Shown piece after piece: positions 55,184 to 64,000 of a stretch of 64,000 nt of DNA. The position numbers were made by a program, and so were the translations under genes. The notes under the pieces are model-generated. The model did not search any database. It saw only the letters and a list, made by a program, of their open reading frames with translations, and was not told the origin of the DNA. The stretch is taken from assembly GCF_001612665.1 (NCBI RefSeq), contig NZ_BDAX01000004.1, forward strand, positions 124,001 to 188,000. Direction: 5' to 3'. Position 1 is the stretch's first letter, and each line of letters opens with the position of its first letter. The DNA comes from Nocardia alba NBRC 108234. GTDB lineage: Bacteria > Actinomycetota > Actinomycetes > Mycobacteriales > Mycobacteriaceae.

Positions 55184-56686
55184 TCAGATTTCGGCCCAGT
55201 CGAGGGTGCGTTCGACGGCTTTGAGCCAGCGGCGGTAGCCGTGCTCGCGGCGCTCCTGCGACCAGGTGGGGTACCAGCGGACGTCCTCGGACCAGTTGTC
55301 GAGCAGTTCGTCGGTGCTGTGCCAGAAACCGACAGCGAGCCCCGCGGCATAGGCGGCGCCGAGCGCGGTGGTCTCGGTGACGACCGGGCGTGAGACCGCG
55401 ACGCCGAGCAGGTCGGCCTGGATCTGCATGGCCAGCTGATTCACGGTGACGCCACCGTCCACCCGCAGCGTCGCCAACGCGACACCGGCATCGCGCTGCA
55501 TGGCCTCGACCACGTCGCGGGTCTGGTAGGCGATGGACTCCAGGGTGGCCCTGGCCAGGTGGGCGTTGTTGCTGTAGCGCGACAGGCCGACGACCGCGCC
55601 ACGCGCATCGGGCCGCCAGTACGGCGCGAACAGACCGGAGAAGGCGGGCACGAAGTACACGCCGCCGGAATCGGCCACCTGTCCGGCGAGATCCTCGATC
55701 TGCGCGGCGCCCGCGATGATGCCCATTTGATCGCGCAACCACTGCACCGCCGACCCGGTGACCGCGATCGACCCCTCCAGTGCGTAGGCGGGCTTGTCGT
55801 CGCCGAACTGGTACGCGACGGTGGTGATCAAGCCGTGGTTCGAGCGCACGATCTCCGTGCCGGTGTTGAGCATCAGGAAATTGCCTGTGCCATAGGTGTT
55901 CTTGGCCTCGCCGGGCCGGAAACACACCTGCCCCACCCCCGCGGCCTGCTGGTCGCCGAGCACGCCCGCGATGGGCACCGAGCCTTTGAACGGGCCGTCG
56001 GGCTTCGTCGTCCCGAACAGCCCCGGGTTCGCCGACGGTGCGATGGTCGGCAACATGGCGCGCGGGATGCCGAAGATCGCAAGGAGTTCGTCGTCCCAGT
56101 CGAGGGTTTCCAGATCCATCAGCATGGTGCGCGAGGCATTGGTGGGGTCGGTGACGTGCACGCCGCCGGTGAGATTCCAGATCAGCCAGCTGTCGAGGGT
56201 GCCGAACAGGGCGTCACCCCGCTCGGCATCGGCGCGCACGCCCGCCACATTGTCCAGAATCCACTTCAACTTGCCGCCGGAGAAGTACGGCGCGGGCGGC
56301 AGTCCGGTCTTCTCGCGGATGAGCGCACTGTGCCCGGCGGCGTCGAGGTCGGCGATGATGCGGTCGGTGCGGGTGTCCTGCCAGACGATGGCGTTGCCGT
56401 AGGGGCGGCCGGTGCGGCGGTTCCACACCACGGTGGTCTCGCGCTGGTTGGTGACGCCGATGGCGGCGAGGTCGTCGGCCGTGAGATCGGCGAGCGAGAG
56501 GGCGGTCTTGACGACGGTACGGGTGCGTTCCCAGATCTCGTCCGGATTGTGTTCGACCCAGCCGGGGCGGGGCATGATCTGCGAGTGTTCGAGCTGATGA
56601 CGGGCCACGACGGTGCCGCTGTGGTCGAAGACCATGAATCGCGTCGAGGTCGTGCCCTGGTCGATCGCGCCCACATACCGGTTCAT
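55184..56686 (-). CDS. glpK: Glycerol kinase (copy 2)
   Basis: A 500-residue FGGY kinase with [41 protein letters not shown] and [16 protein letters not shown]. The substrate Asp and Gln are kept; AAGV replaces the usual AALF after them. ATG 56686 has GGAGGAAGG close upstream; it is followed 32 nt later by glpD copy 2. Divergent from the IclR gene, with palindromes between them. Confidence 0.95.
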   Translation of the reverse strand: MNRYVGAIDQGTTSTRFMVFDHSGTVVARHQLEHSQIMPRPGWVEHNPDEIWERTRTVVKTALSLADLTADDLAAIGVTNQRETTVVWNRRTGRPYGNAIVWQDTRTDRIIADLDAAGHSALIREKTGLPPAPYFSGGKLKWILDNVAGVRADAERGDALFGTLDSWLIWNLTGGVHVTDPTNASRTMLMDLETLDWDDELLAIFGIPRAMLPTIAPSANPGLFGTTKPDGPFKGSVPIAGVLGDQQAAGVGQVCFRPGEAKNTYGTGNFLMLNTGTEIVRSNHGLITTVAYQFGDDKPAYALEGSIAVTGSAVQWLRDQMGIIAGAAQIEDLAGQVADSGGVYFVPAFSGLFAPYWRPDARGAVVGLSRYSNNAHLARATLESIAYQTRDVVEAMQRDAGVALATLRVDGGVTVNQLAMQIQADLLGVAVSRPVVTETTALGAAYAAGLAVGFWHSTDELLDNWSEDVRWYPTWSQERREHGYRRWLKAVERTLDWAEI

Positions 56687-56700
56687 CGCGTCCTTCCTCC

Positions 56701-56718
56701 GGACTCGCCATCGAGTCC
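56701..56718. promoter_or_regulatory. Inverted repeat in front of glpK copy 2
   Basis: GGACTCG and CGAGTCC are perfect 7-bp arms around CCAT, directly upstream of the glpK ribosome site on the minus strand. A repressor bound here would block glpKD. Confidence 0.5.
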
Positions 56719-56791
56719 GCCGCTCGGGCGCGCGGTCGCGGCCGGGCCCGAGATCCACGCTAGAAACGGGCGAGGGTCACCGCCACGGCCG

Positions 56792-56812
56792 CCGTTCGAC
56801 AATGCTGAACGG
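56792..56812. promoter_or_regulatory. Candidate IclR operator between glpKD and iclR
   Basis: CCGTTC (56792-56797) and GAACGG (56807-56812) are perfect arms 9 nt apart; the core GTTC-NN-CA-N-TG-NN-GAAC is also symmetric. It ends 21 nt before the regulator's GTG. The arrangement matches GylR-type control of glycerol genes in actinomycetes. Confidence 0.65.
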
Positions 56813-56833
56813 GTGGGCTGATAGGTTCGGGCG

Positions 56834-57586
56834 GTGCCTGGCCCGATCCAGTCGATCGAACGAGCCGCAGCGGTGCTGCGCCTGCTCGCGCGCGGGCCGG
56901 GGCCCCTGGGCGTCGGCGAGATCGCCGCGGCACTCGACCTGGCCAAACCCACCGCGCACGGCATTCTGCGGACGCTGCTCGGGGTGGGGTTCGTCGACCA
57001 GGAACCGACGACGGGCAAATACCTGCTCGGGCCCGCGCTGGGCGAACTCGGCACCGATCGACTCGATGTGAACGAGTTGCGCTCGCGGGCTATCCACCGG
57101 GCCGACGCGCTCGCCGCGCGTTCCGGGGAATCGGTGCGCATCGCCGTGGCGCGGGACTCCGCAATCACGGTGATCCACCACGTCTTTCGGCCCGACAACA
57201 GCGAGCAGACCCTGGCCGTCGGCGAAGTGCTACCCGCCCACGCGACCGCGCTCGGCAAGGTGCTCCTCGCCTACGACGCCGCGGCGGAAGTCGGTGCGCT
57301 CCACCAGCTCACCCACCGAACGATCACCGAACGCGGCAGACTCGACCGGGTGATCGCCGAGGTGCGCCGACGGGGCTGGGCGGACGAAGTCGACGAACGT
57401 CGCTCGGGCGAAGCGGGGATCGCCGCCCCCATTCGGTCCCGAGGTGGGCTCGTCGTCGCGGCGATCGGCATCACCGGTCCGACGGATCGGCTGTGTGACA
57501 ACCGGCTACAGGTGCGAGCGGTCGCGAAAGAACAGGTGCTGGCCGCCGCCCTCGCCGTGCACCGCGACCTGACGGCGGTGCGATGA
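56834..57586 (+). CDS. IclR-family regulator of glycerol genes (GylR-like)
   Basis: A 250-residue IclR protein. The N-terminal winged helix is SIERAAAVLRLLARGPGPLGVGEIAAALDLAKPTAHGILRTLLGVGFV; the C-terminal effector domain has LPAHATALGKVLLAY and EAGIAAPIRSRGGLVVAAIGITGP. Streptomyces GylR, of the same family, controls glycerol kinase and dehydrogenase and responds to glycerol 3-phosphate, so the same role is inferred here from its position between two kinase genes. GTG 56834. Confidence 0.88.
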   Translation: MPGPIQSIERAAAVLRLLARGPGPLGVGEIAAALDLAKPTAHGILRTLLGVGFVDQEPTTGKYLLGPALGELGTDRLDVNELRSRAIHRADALAARSGESVRIAVARDSAITVIHHVFRPDNSEQTLAVGEVLPAHATALGKVLLAYDAAAEVGALHQLTHRTITERGRLDRVIAEVRRRGWADEVDERRSGEAGIAAPIRSRGGLVVAAIGITGPTDRLCDNRLQVRAVAKEQVLAAALAVHRDLTAVR

Positions 57587-57704
57587 GCGGGGACATCGCG
57601 ATGACGCGCCATAATTTCTGCGACACAGCACCTTCCGCAGCTGCGTGGCGTTGCGGTGGTGCCACCGCCGCGAAGACACGCACCACCGACGAGAGCAGCC
57701 GGCG

Positions 57705-59201
57705 ATGACTCAACGTTTCGTGCTGGCCATCGATCAGGGCACGACCTCGAGCCGGTGCATCGTGTTCGACCAGCACGCACGGCTGGCGGGGATGGCGCAG
57801 CGGACACATCGTCAGCACTACCCCAGGTCGGGCTGGGTGGAGCAGGACGCACTCGAGATCTGGCGGACGGTGGAGCGGCTCGTGCCCGCGGCGCTGCGCG
57901 ACGCCGGGATCACCGTCGACCAGGTGGCCGCGATCGGCATCGCCAATCAGCGCGAGACCACGGTGGTGTGGGATCGGCACACCGGGCTGCCCGTGCGGTT
58001 GGCCATCGTCTGGCAGGACGTGCGCACCGAAGCACTGGTCGATCAGCTGAAGCAATTGCCCGGCGCCCAACGTATTCCGGAGTTGAGCGGGCTCCCCTTG
58101 GCGACCTACTTCGCCGCGCCGCGCCTGCGCTGGTTGCTCGACGAGGTCGAGGGCCTTCGCGCCAGGGCCGAACGCGGCGATGTGCTTTTCGGCACCATGG
58201 AATCGTGGCTCATCTGGAACCTGACCGGTGAGCACGTCACCGACGTCACCAACGCGGGCCGCACCCTGCTGATGAATCTGACCACCCGGCAGTGGGACGC
58301 GGAACTGTTGCGGTTCTTCGATATTCCACCCGCCGTGCTCCCTCGCATCGAACCGTCGACCGGTGATTTCGGCACCGCGCGCACCCTCGTCCCCGGCGTC
58401 CGGATCGGGGCCGCGCTCGGCGACCAGCACGCGGCCCTGTTCGGCCAAACATGCTTCGCCCCAGGGGAAACCGAGTGCACCTACGGCACCGGGGGCTTCC
58501 TGATGATGAACACCGGCAGTGAACTGATCCGCTCCCGACACGGCCTGCTCACCACCATCGGCTACCAGGTCGGCCCCGAACCGGTCTACGCGTTGGAAGG
58601 GCCGATCGCGGTCACCGGCTCGCTGGTCCAATGGCTTCGCGACATCGTCGGCCTGATCGCCACCGCACCCGAGATCGAGACTCTCGCGAGCACAGTCGAC
58701 GACAACGGCGGCTGCTACCTCGTCCCCGCCTTCTCCGGCCTCTACGCCCCACACTGGCGCAGCGATGCCCGCGGCCTGCTCATCGGCCTGACCTCCTACG
58801 TCACCAAGGGCCACCTGGCCCGCGCGGTCCTCGAGGCCACCGCCTGGCAGACGCGCGACGTGGTCGAGGCGATGAACGCCGACGCGGGCCTGCAAGCCCG
58901 ATCCCTGCGCGTCGCAGGCGGAATGGCGTCGAACAACCTGCTCATGCAGATCATCGCCGACGTCCTCGACACCCCCGTGACGCGCCCACTGGTCACCGAA
59001 ACCGTTTCCCTCGGCGCCGCGTACGCCGCCGGCCTGGCCGTCGGCTACTGGCCCGATCTCCAAGGCCTACGCCGCAATTGGAAGGCCGCCGCCCAGTGGA
59101 CCCCGTCCCCCGACCGCCGAATCCGCGACGAGGAATACGAACGCTGGCAACGAGCCGTCCAACTCAGCGTCGGCTGGGCCCGCCCCGCCACAACCGGTTA
59201 G
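57705..59201 (+). CDS. glpK: Glycerol kinase-like FGGY kinase (copy 3, divergent)
   Basis: A 498-residue kinase with [17 protein letters not shown] and IVWQDVRT. The Asp240-Gln241 pair is kept but followed by His242 (GDQHAALFGQ). KNTYGTGNF is ECTYGTGGF here, and VDGG in the FGGY signature is VAGG (RVAGGMASNN). These changes, not seen in copies 1 and 2, may mean a different polyol or weaker activity. ATG 57705 has no strong ribosome site. It lies 118 nt after the IclR gene on the same strand. Confidence 0.9.
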   Translation: MTQRFVLAIDQGTTSSRCIVFDQHARLAGMAQRTHRQHYPRSGWVEQDALEIWRTVERLVPAALRDAGITVDQVAAIGIANQRETTVVWDRHTGLPVRLAIVWQDVRTEALVDQLKQLPGAQRIPELSGLPLATYFAAPRLRWLLDEVEGLRARAERGDVLFGTMESWLIWNLTGEHVTDVTNAGRTLLMNLTTRQWDAELLRFFDIPPAVLPRIEPSTGDFGTARTLVPGVRIGAALGDQHAALFGQTCFAPGETECTYGTGGFLMMNTGSELIRSRHGLLTTIGYQVGPEPVYALEGPIAVTGSLVQWLRDIVGLIATAPEIETLASTVDDNGGCYLVPAFSGLYAPHWRSDARGLLIGLTSYVTKGHLARAVLEATAWQTRDVVEAMNADAGLQARSLRVAGGMASNNLLMQIIADVLDTPVTRPLVTETVSLGAAYAAGLAVGYWPDLQGLRRNWKAAAQWTPSPDRRIRDEEYERWQRAVQLSVGWARPATTG

Positions 59202-59325
59202 CCGACTGCTCAACCGAAGATCTCGTCGGTACCCGTAGCGGTCACGGCCTGCGTCAGCCAGGGGATCACGGCGGCATCGGGCGCCCGGCTGTCGGTGCCC
59301 CTGGCCGCGTAGCCAGGGCTCCGCA

Positions 59326-60528
59326 CTACGTCGTTCGGCGTTGGAGCAGGACTGTGAGGGTGAACAGGAGGACGCCGGCGATGGCGAGCAGAGCGCCGAC
59401 CACGGCCGGGGCGGTATAGCCGAGGCCTGCGGCGATGACGAGGCCGCCGAGCCAGGCGCCCGCGGCGTTGGCGATGTTCAGGGCGGCGTGGTTGAGGGCG
59501 GCGGCGAGGGTTTGGGCGTCGGCGGCTACGTCCATCAGGCGGGTTTGCAAGCCGGGGGCGAGGGCAGCGCCGGAGGCGCCGACGAGGAAGGCGCCGATCG
59601 AGGCGGTGATGGGGTTGTGGGCCGCCAGGACGAACCCGGCGAGGATCACCACCATCGCGATCATGGCGACGAAGATCGAGCGGTCGACGCCACGGTCGGC
59701 GAGGATGCCGCCGCCGATGTTGCCCACGATCATCCCGAGACCGAACAGCGCCAGCACGATCGGCACCAATCCGATGGGCATGCCCGCGACATCGGTCATG
59801 GTCGTGGCGATGTAGGTGTAGACGGCGAACATGCCGCCGAAGCCGATCGCGCCGACGGCCAGGGTGAGCAGTACCTGCGGGCGTCGCAGCGCGCCGAGTT
59901 CGGTCATCGGGTTGGTGATCTTCATACTGGTCAGCGCCGGTACGAAGCGCCAGAGGGCGGCTACCGTCGCCACTCCGATCACGGCGACGACCACGTAGGC
60001 GTCCCGCCAGCCCAGGTGCTGGCCGAGCCAGGTCGCGCCGGGCACTCCGATCACATTCGCCACGCTGAGTCCGAGCATCACCGCGGCCACGGCCTTGGCT
60101 CGCTGCCCGACGGGGGCCAGAGTGGCGGCCGCCAGCGAGGCGACGCCGAAGTACGCCCCGTGCGGCAGGCCTGACACGAAGCGAGCGAGCACGAGCGTCC
60201 CGAAGGTCGGTGCCAGCACGGTCCCGATGTTGCCGAGGGTGAACGCCACCATCAACGCGATCAGTAATTTCTTGCGCGCCACCCGCGCGCACAACGCGGC
60301 GATCAGCGGCGCGCCGACCACGACGCCCAGCGCGTACGCCGACACCGCGTGCCCGGCCGAGGGCTCGGAGATATCGAAGGCCCGCGCGATATCGGGCAGC
60401 AACCCCATGGTCACGAACTCGGTGGTCCCGATCCCGAATCCACCCAGCGCCAACGCGAGCATCGCCGGGACATGCCAGCTGGTGCGCGGCACATCGAGGC
60501 GATCAGAGACGGCGATGGGAGAAGTCAC
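59326..60528 (-). CDS. MFS transporter, DHA1 (12-TMS) family
   Basis: A 400-residue exporter. FGIGTTEFVTMGLLPDIARAFDIS is the signature of the AraJ/YdhP-type sugar or drug efflux group; 12 hydrophobic helices are present. GTG 60528 is chosen; the frame is open another 93 codons through interspersed repeat copy C, which is not expected to be coding. Substrate unknown. Confidence 0.88.
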   Translation of the reverse strand: MTSPIAVSDRLDVPRTSWHVPAMLALALGGFGIGTTEFVTMGLLPDIARAFDISEPSAGHAVSAYALGVVVGAPLIAALCARVARKKLLIALMVAFTLGNIGTVLAPTFGTLVLARFVSGLPHGAYFGVASLAAATLAPVGQRAKAVAAVMLGLSVANVIGVPGATWLGQHLGWRDAYVVVAVIGVATVAALWRFVPALTSMKITNPMTELGALRRPQVLLTLAVGAIGFGGMFAVYTYIATTMTDVAGMPIGLVPIVLALFGLGMIVGNIGGGILADRGVDRSIFVAMIAMVVILAGFVLAAHNPITASIGAFLVGASGAALAPGLQTRLMDVAADAQTLAAALNHAALNIANAAGAWLGGLVIAAGLGYTAPAVVGALLAIAGVLLFTLTVLLQRRTT

Positions 60529-60641
60529 GCTTCCATGCAACGGCCACAGGTACCGGTTCGCTACCCGAGATGAGCGTGAGTTACCCCACCCGCGCGCAGA
60601 AGAACCCGGCAAGCCACCCACTGATCTCGCGAGAACATGGG

Positions 60642-60767
60642 TAACTCCCCGGGCCGAGCACACTGAACCGCCACCGATTCCGCAGGCCGCCGACGCAGGT
60701 CTCCCGTCACTCGAGCCCGGCTCGAATACACGGAGAGGCGGGGCAGCGAGGCGGGGCAGCGAGGCGG
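60642..60767 (+). repeat. Interspersed repeat, copy C
   Basis: It runs ACATGGGTAACTCCCCGGG, then CCGCAGGCCGCCGACGCAGG, CGAGCCCGGCTCGAA and CGGAGAGGCGGGGCAG, the last part repeated in tandem (GGCGGGGCAGCGA twice). GAGTTACCC at 60571-60579 is an inverted match to its GGGTAACTC. Copies A and B share the same order of blocks. Confidence 0.7.
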
Positions 60768-60771
60768 CACA

Positions 60772-60805
60772 GAAACGCCCGCACCGGATTCGGTGCGGGC
60801 GTTTC
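60772..60805 (-). terminator. icd terminator
   Basis: GAAACGCCCGCACCG (60772-60786) and CGGTGCGGGCGTTTC (60791-60805) are a perfect 15-bp stem with a four-nt loop, 40 nt after the icd stop. Confidence 0.92.
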
Positions 60806-60844
60806 ACAGCCGTGCGAACTCGCGGTCGCGAGGGGGGGCCTAGC

Positions 60845-62062
60845 TCACTTCAGTGCGCGAGCCAGGTTCACATCGAGCGCGCCGAGGAATTCCTCGGTGC
60901 TCAGGTAACCCTGGTCGCCGCCGACGAGTGCGGCGAGGTCCTTGGTCATCTGACCGCCCTCGACGGTCTTGATGACCACGTCCTCGAGCGCCTGCGCGAA
61001 GCCGATCACCTCGGGGGTGTTGTCCAGCTTGCCGCGGTGTTCGAGGCCGCGGGTCCAGGCGAAGATCGACGCGATCGGGTTGGTCGAGGTCGGCTTGCCC
61101 TGCTGGTGCTGGCGGTAGTGCCGGGTGACGGTGCCGTGCGCGGCCTCGGCCTCACAGGTCTTGCCGTCCGGGGTGAGCAGCACCGAGGTCATCAGGCCGA
61201 GCGAGCCGAAGCCCTGGGCCACGGTGTCGGACTGCACGTCGCCGTCGTAGTTCTTGCAGGCCCAGACGTAGCCGCCCTCCCATTTCATGGAGGAGGCGAC
61301 CATGTCATCGATCAGGCGGTGCTCGTAGGTGAGACCCGCCGCGTCGAACTCGGCCTTGAACTCGGCGTCGAACACTTCCTGGAAGGTGTCCTTGAACATG
61401 CCGTCGTAAGCCTTGAGGATGGTGTTCTTCGTGGAGAGGTACACCGGGTAGTTCTGCTGCAGGCCGTAGTTGAACGAGGCCCGCGCGAAGTCCTCGATGG
61501 ACTTCTTGAAGTTGTACATACCCATGACGACGCCGCCGTCTTCGGGCATCTTCACGACCTCGTGGATGATCGGCTCGCTGCCGTCCTCCGGGGTGAAGGT
61601 CAGCGTGACGGTGCCCGCCTCGTAGACCTTGAAGTCGGTGGCGCGGTACTGGTCGCCGAAGGCGTGACGGCCGATGATGATCGGCTTGGTCCAGCCGGGC
61701 ACCAGGCGGGGCACGTTGGAGATGATGATCGGCGCGCGGAAGATGGTGCCACCCAGAATGTTGCGGATGGTGCCGTTGGGCGAGCGCCACATCTTCTTGA
61801 GGCCGAACTCCTTCACCCGCGCTTCGTCGGGGGTGATGGTCGCGCATTTCACGCCGACGCCGTACTTCTTGATGGCATTGGCCGCGTCGACGGTGACCTG
61901 GTCGTCTGTCTTGTCGCGGTACTCGATGCCGAGGTCGTAGTACTCGAGGTTCACGTCGAGATAGGGATGGATCAGCTTGTCCTTGATGAACTGCCAGATG
62001 ATCCGGGTCATCTCGTCGCCGTCGAGTTCTACAACGGTGCCTTCAACCTTGATCTTGGACAT
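60845..62062 (-). CDS. icd: Isocitrate dehydrogenase (NADP+)
   Basis: A 405-residue TCA enzyme making 2-oxoglutarate and [24 protein letters not shown] holds the isocitrate-binding Ser-Asn-Arg set; [20 protein letters not shown] the metal Asp residues; [13 protein letters not shown] the NADP site. The dimeric form resembling eukaryotic NADP-IDH; it matches icd1 of mycobacteria. ATG 62062 gives the family length and a terminator follows the gene. Confidence 0.97.
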   Translation of the reverse strand: MSKIKVEGTVVELDGDEMTRIIWQFIKDKLIHPYLDVNLEYYDLGIEYRDKTDDQVTVDAANAIKKYGVGVKCATITPDEARVKEFGLKKMWRSPNGTIRNILGGTIFRAPIIISNVPRLVPGWTKPIIIGRHAFGDQYRATDFKVYEAGTVTLTFTPEDGSEPIIHEVVKMPEDGGVVMGMYNFKKSIEDFARASFNYGLQQNYPVYLSTKNTILKAYDGMFKDTFQEVFDAEFKAEFDAAGLTYEHRLIDDMVASSMKWEGGYVWACKNYDGDVQSDTVAQGFGSLGLMTSVLLTPDGKTCEAEAAHGTVTRHYRQHQQGKPTSTNPIASIFAWTRGLEHRGKLDNTPEVIGFAQALEDVVIKTVEGGQMTKDLAALVGGDQGYLSTEEFLGALDVNLARALK

Positions 62063-62143
62063 GGATCTTCGTGTCCTCCTCGGTGGGTGCCCTTATTGCA
62101 CGGCTAGGCGAACACGCTTGTGAGCGGACCCCAGCAGTTCCAA

Positions 62144-62172
62144 CAGACAACGTATATGCCCCGCGTTGTCTG
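62144..62172. promoter_or_regulatory. Inverted repeat in the icd upstream region
   Basis: CAGACAACG (62144-62152) and CGTTGTCTG (62164-62172) are perfect 9-bp arms 11 nt apart, 82 nt upstream of icd in an otherwise featureless 285-nt spacer. Could be an operator or a leader hairpin. Confidence 0.5.
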
Positions 62173-62311
62173 CGGGACGTGTGGTGCAAACAAGACGAGC
62201 GTACTGCTGTCCCCCACCTCACCGCGACGGGAGGCCCCACTGTGCGGGACGGCCCCCTGGCCCGCCCGCCACCACCCGATCGGGCCCTGACCGGCTACTG
62301 AACGGTAACAA

Positions 62312-62337
62312 GAGGCCCGCGCCGTAGCGCGGGCCTC
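62312..62337 (-). terminator. Terminator after the MFS pump gene
   Basis: GAGGCCCGCGC and GCGCGGGCCTC form a perfect 11-bp stem around CGTA, 10 nt after the MFS stop. Confidence 0.88.
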
Positions 62338-62347
62338 GTCGAGAAGA

Positions 62348-63841
62348 TCAGACCGCGACGGGTATCGCGGCCGCGTGTTCGTCGCCTTCGATCAGGTTCT
62401 CCGGCTTGTCGCGGATCATCACCGCGATCACCACGGCGGCGGCGAGGAAGAAACCCGCGCCGATATAGAACGCGACGTCGTAGCTGTAGATCGACGCGCG
62501 TTCGACCAGGTGGTCGACGGCAGGGTTGTCGGTGACGTAGTTCTTCGCCGCCTGAACCGACAGCGTGGTCAGCAATGCGGTGCCGACGGCGCCGCCGACC
62601 TGCTGAGCGGCATTGAGCAGGGCGCTGGCGACCCCGGAGTCCTCGGCGTCGACCTGGTGCAGGGCGACGGCCTGCATCCCGACGAACAGCGGGCCCATGC
62701 CGAGCGCCATCACCAGCTGCGCGGGCAGCACGCTGAACGCGTACCCGTCGCCGTAGCTCAGTTGCGCCAGCCACAGCAGGCCGACGACCCCGAGCAGCGC
62801 GCCGACCACCATCAGCGGCCGCGGCCCGAACTTGGGCATCAGCGAGCTGGTGACAGCAGCGGCGATCCCGATGCCCACCGGGAACGGCAGGAACGCGATG
62901 CCCGCTTTCAGCGGCGAATAGCCAAGGGTGTTCTGGTAGTAGAAGCTCAGGAACAAGAACATGGCGAACATCGCGATCGGGATGAGCAGCGCTGCCAGCA
63001 ACGCGCCGCCGCGATTGATCTCGCCCGGAATTCGCAGCGGAAGCAGCGGGTTCGCCGAACGTGCCTCGATGGCGACGAACGCGATGAGCAGCGCGAAGCC
63101 CGCACCGAGCAGGCCGAGGGTGCTACCGGCCAGCCAGCCGTGTTCGGCGGCGCGGCTGAATCCGTAGACGATCGCCACCAACCCGAATGTCACGGTGACG
63201 GCGCCGGGCAGGTCGTAGCCGCCGGTTCTCGGCACCGGGATATCGCGTGCGATGACCGCGACGGCGCCGACTACCGCGATGAGCGCGATCGGTGTATTCA
63301 TCAACAGCGTCCACCGCCACGACGCGAACTCGGTGAGCGCGCCGCCCACGATCAGCCCGAACGCGATGCCGCCCGCGGTGATCCCCGCGAATACCGCGAA
63401 CGCGCGGGCACGCTCCTGCACGTCGGTGAAGATCACCGACAGCAGCGAGAGCGCCGCGGGCGCGAGCAGGGCCGCGAACGCGCCCTGCAAGCCGCGACCG
63501 AGGAACAGCTGCGGTCCGGTCTGCGCGAGCCCGGCCAGTGCCGACGCGGCGGCGAAGCCGACCAGGCCGACCAGGAAGATCCGGCGCCTGCCCAGGTAGT
63601 CGGCCATCCGGCCGCCGAGCAGTAGCAGCCCACCGAAGATGAGCGTGTACGCGGTGAGCGCCCACTGTTTGTCGCCATCGCTGATCCCCAGGTCACGCTG
63701 GGCATACGGCAGGGCGATCGTGATCACGGTGGCGTCGAGCACCACCATCAACTGGGCGGCGGAGAGCACGACCAGCGCCCACCACCGCATCGAACTCTGT
63801 TGGGAATCAACATGTTTCGTCTCTAGCTCGGTGCTGGTCAC
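62348..63841 (-). CDS. MFS drug transporter, DHA2 (14-TMS) family
   Basis: A 497-residue exporter of the EmrB/QacA type. WWALVVLSAAQLMVVLDATVITIALPYAQ is helix 1, GGRMADYLGRRRIFLVGLVGF is motif A, and the profile suits 14 helices. GTG 63841 has GAGGAG five nt upstream. It diverges from the gene at the window edge with palindromic sites between them. Confidence 0.9.
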   Translation of the reverse strand: MTSTELETKHVDSQQSSMRWWALVVLSAAQLMVVLDATVITIALPYAQRDLGISDGDKQWALTAYTLIFGGLLLLGGRMADYLGRRRIFLVGLVGFAAASALAGLAQTGPQLFLGRGLQGAFAALLAPAALSLLSVIFTDVQERARAFAVFAGITAGGIAFGLIVGGALTEFASWRWTLLMNTPIALIAVVGAVAVIARDIPVPRTGGYDLPGAVTVTFGLVAIVYGFSRAAEHGWLAGSTLGLLGAGFALLIAFVAIEARSANPLLPLRIPGEINRGGALLAALLIPIAMFAMFLFLSFYYQNTLGYSPLKAGIAFLPFPVGIGIAAAVTSSLMPKFGPRPLMVVGALLGVVGLLWLAQLSYGDGYAFSVLPAQLVMALGMGPLFVGMQAVALHQVDAEDSGVASALLNAAQQVGGAVGTALLTTLSVQAAKNYVTDNPAVDHLVERASIYSYDVAFYIGAGFFLAAAVVIAVMIRDKPENLIEGDEHAAAIPVAV

Positions 63842-63891
63842 CAGGGCTCCTCGTCGCTCGAATGGCTTGGCTCAATCCTGGCACTACCCGA

Positions 63892-63948
63892 CAATTGGCG
63901 TCAAGAGAAAAATGTCTGAATGCGCCAATTGGCCTATCTGGACAGATA
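63892..63948. promoter_or_regulatory. Two operator-like palindromes in the divergent spacer
   Basis: CAATTGGCG (63892-63900) and CGCCAATTG (63923-63931) are perfect 9-bp arms; next to them TATCTGGACAGATA (63935-63948) is a palindrome with perfect 6-bp arms. They lie between the MFS start and the start at 63976. Two different sites suggest binding by a TetR-like regulator. Confidence 0.65.
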
Positions 63949-63975
63949 CAGCGCCCGAAGCGGTAGTCTGGTGCC

Positions 63976-64000
63976 ATGCTGGACTCGACCACTCCGATCA
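63976..64000 (+). CDS. 5' end of a divergent gene (cut by window edge), probably the MFS regulator
   Basis: ATG 63976 begins MLDSTTPI and runs off the window. Only eight codons can be read; a regulator is inferred from its position opposite a drug pump with palindromes between. Confidence 0.4.

Noticed and set aside
60095..62107. 670-codon plus-strand ORF antisense to icd and the repeat
   Set aside because: Antisense shadow of icd; no start site or domain.

Overview
The window is high-GC actinobacterial DNA that reads as the chromosome of a Nocardia-like member of the Mycobacteriales. Support comes from GTG/ATG starts with AGGAGG-type ribosome sites, 1-4 nt translational overlaps, EspC/EspD-like type VII secretion proteins, a CYP125-type steroid P450, and gene order. 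From memory, the order follows the Mycobacterium tuberculosis block lhr, nei, glpD2, lpdA, Rv3304, amiA1, amiB1, deoD, pmmB, upp, Rv3311, add, deoA, cdd, sdhCDAB, dacB1, Rv3335c, trpS, icd1, with insertions. I see no tRNA, rRNA, CRISPR array, phage or insertion sequence.

Layout. 0-6 kb: the 3' end of the Lhr helicase, the Nei glycosylase, and head-to-head glpD/glpK. 6-10 kb: an aminotransferase and two Pro-rich envelope proteins. 10-18 kb: LpdA, a gamma-glutamylcyclotransferase-like protein, two M20 amidohydrolases, a crotonase, and salvage genes (deoD, pmmB, upp). 18.5-20.8 kb: a four-gene, fully overlapping operon (EspC-like protein, NlpC/P60 hydrolase, EspD-like protein, YbaB/EspL-like protein), placed where M. 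tuberculosis has sapM. 20.8-28.9 kb: an Rv3311-like acidic protein, nucleoside catabolism (add, deoA, cdd) and succinate dehydrogenase. 28.9-41 kb: the accessory part, with a DoxX-like protein, an argS gene that looks like an extra copy, a fructosamine kinase plus a broken 3' copy of it, CYP125 with a TetR, radC, an orphan VapB, phenylalanine hydroxylase, a SnoaL-like protein, and an MFS pump with a TetR. 41-49.4 kb: dacB1, a YihY protein, trpS, an MpaB-type oxygenase, a secreted repeat protein, and an xth/barnase/barstar operon. 49.4-62 kb: an acyl-CoA dehydrogenase, an NCS1 permease, an SDR, a second glpD/glpK operon divergent from an IclR regulator and a third glycerol kinase, an MFS exporter and icd. 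The right edge holds a 14-TMS-type MFS pump and the start of a divergent gene.

Central carbon functions dominate: three glycerol kinases and two glycerol-3-phosphate dehydrogenases feed dihydroxyacetone phosphate, add/deoD/deoA/cdd/upp/pmmB salvage and degrade nucleosides, and sdhCDAB and icd are TCA enzymes. The less ordinary items are the overlapping EspC/NlpC/EspD/YbaB cassette, the argS segment bracketed by two copies of a terminator and a truncated kinase copy, a barnase-barstar pair coupled to exonuclease III, three dispersed copies of an interspersed repeat (one forming a possible N-terminal extension of DeoA), and several palindromic operators.
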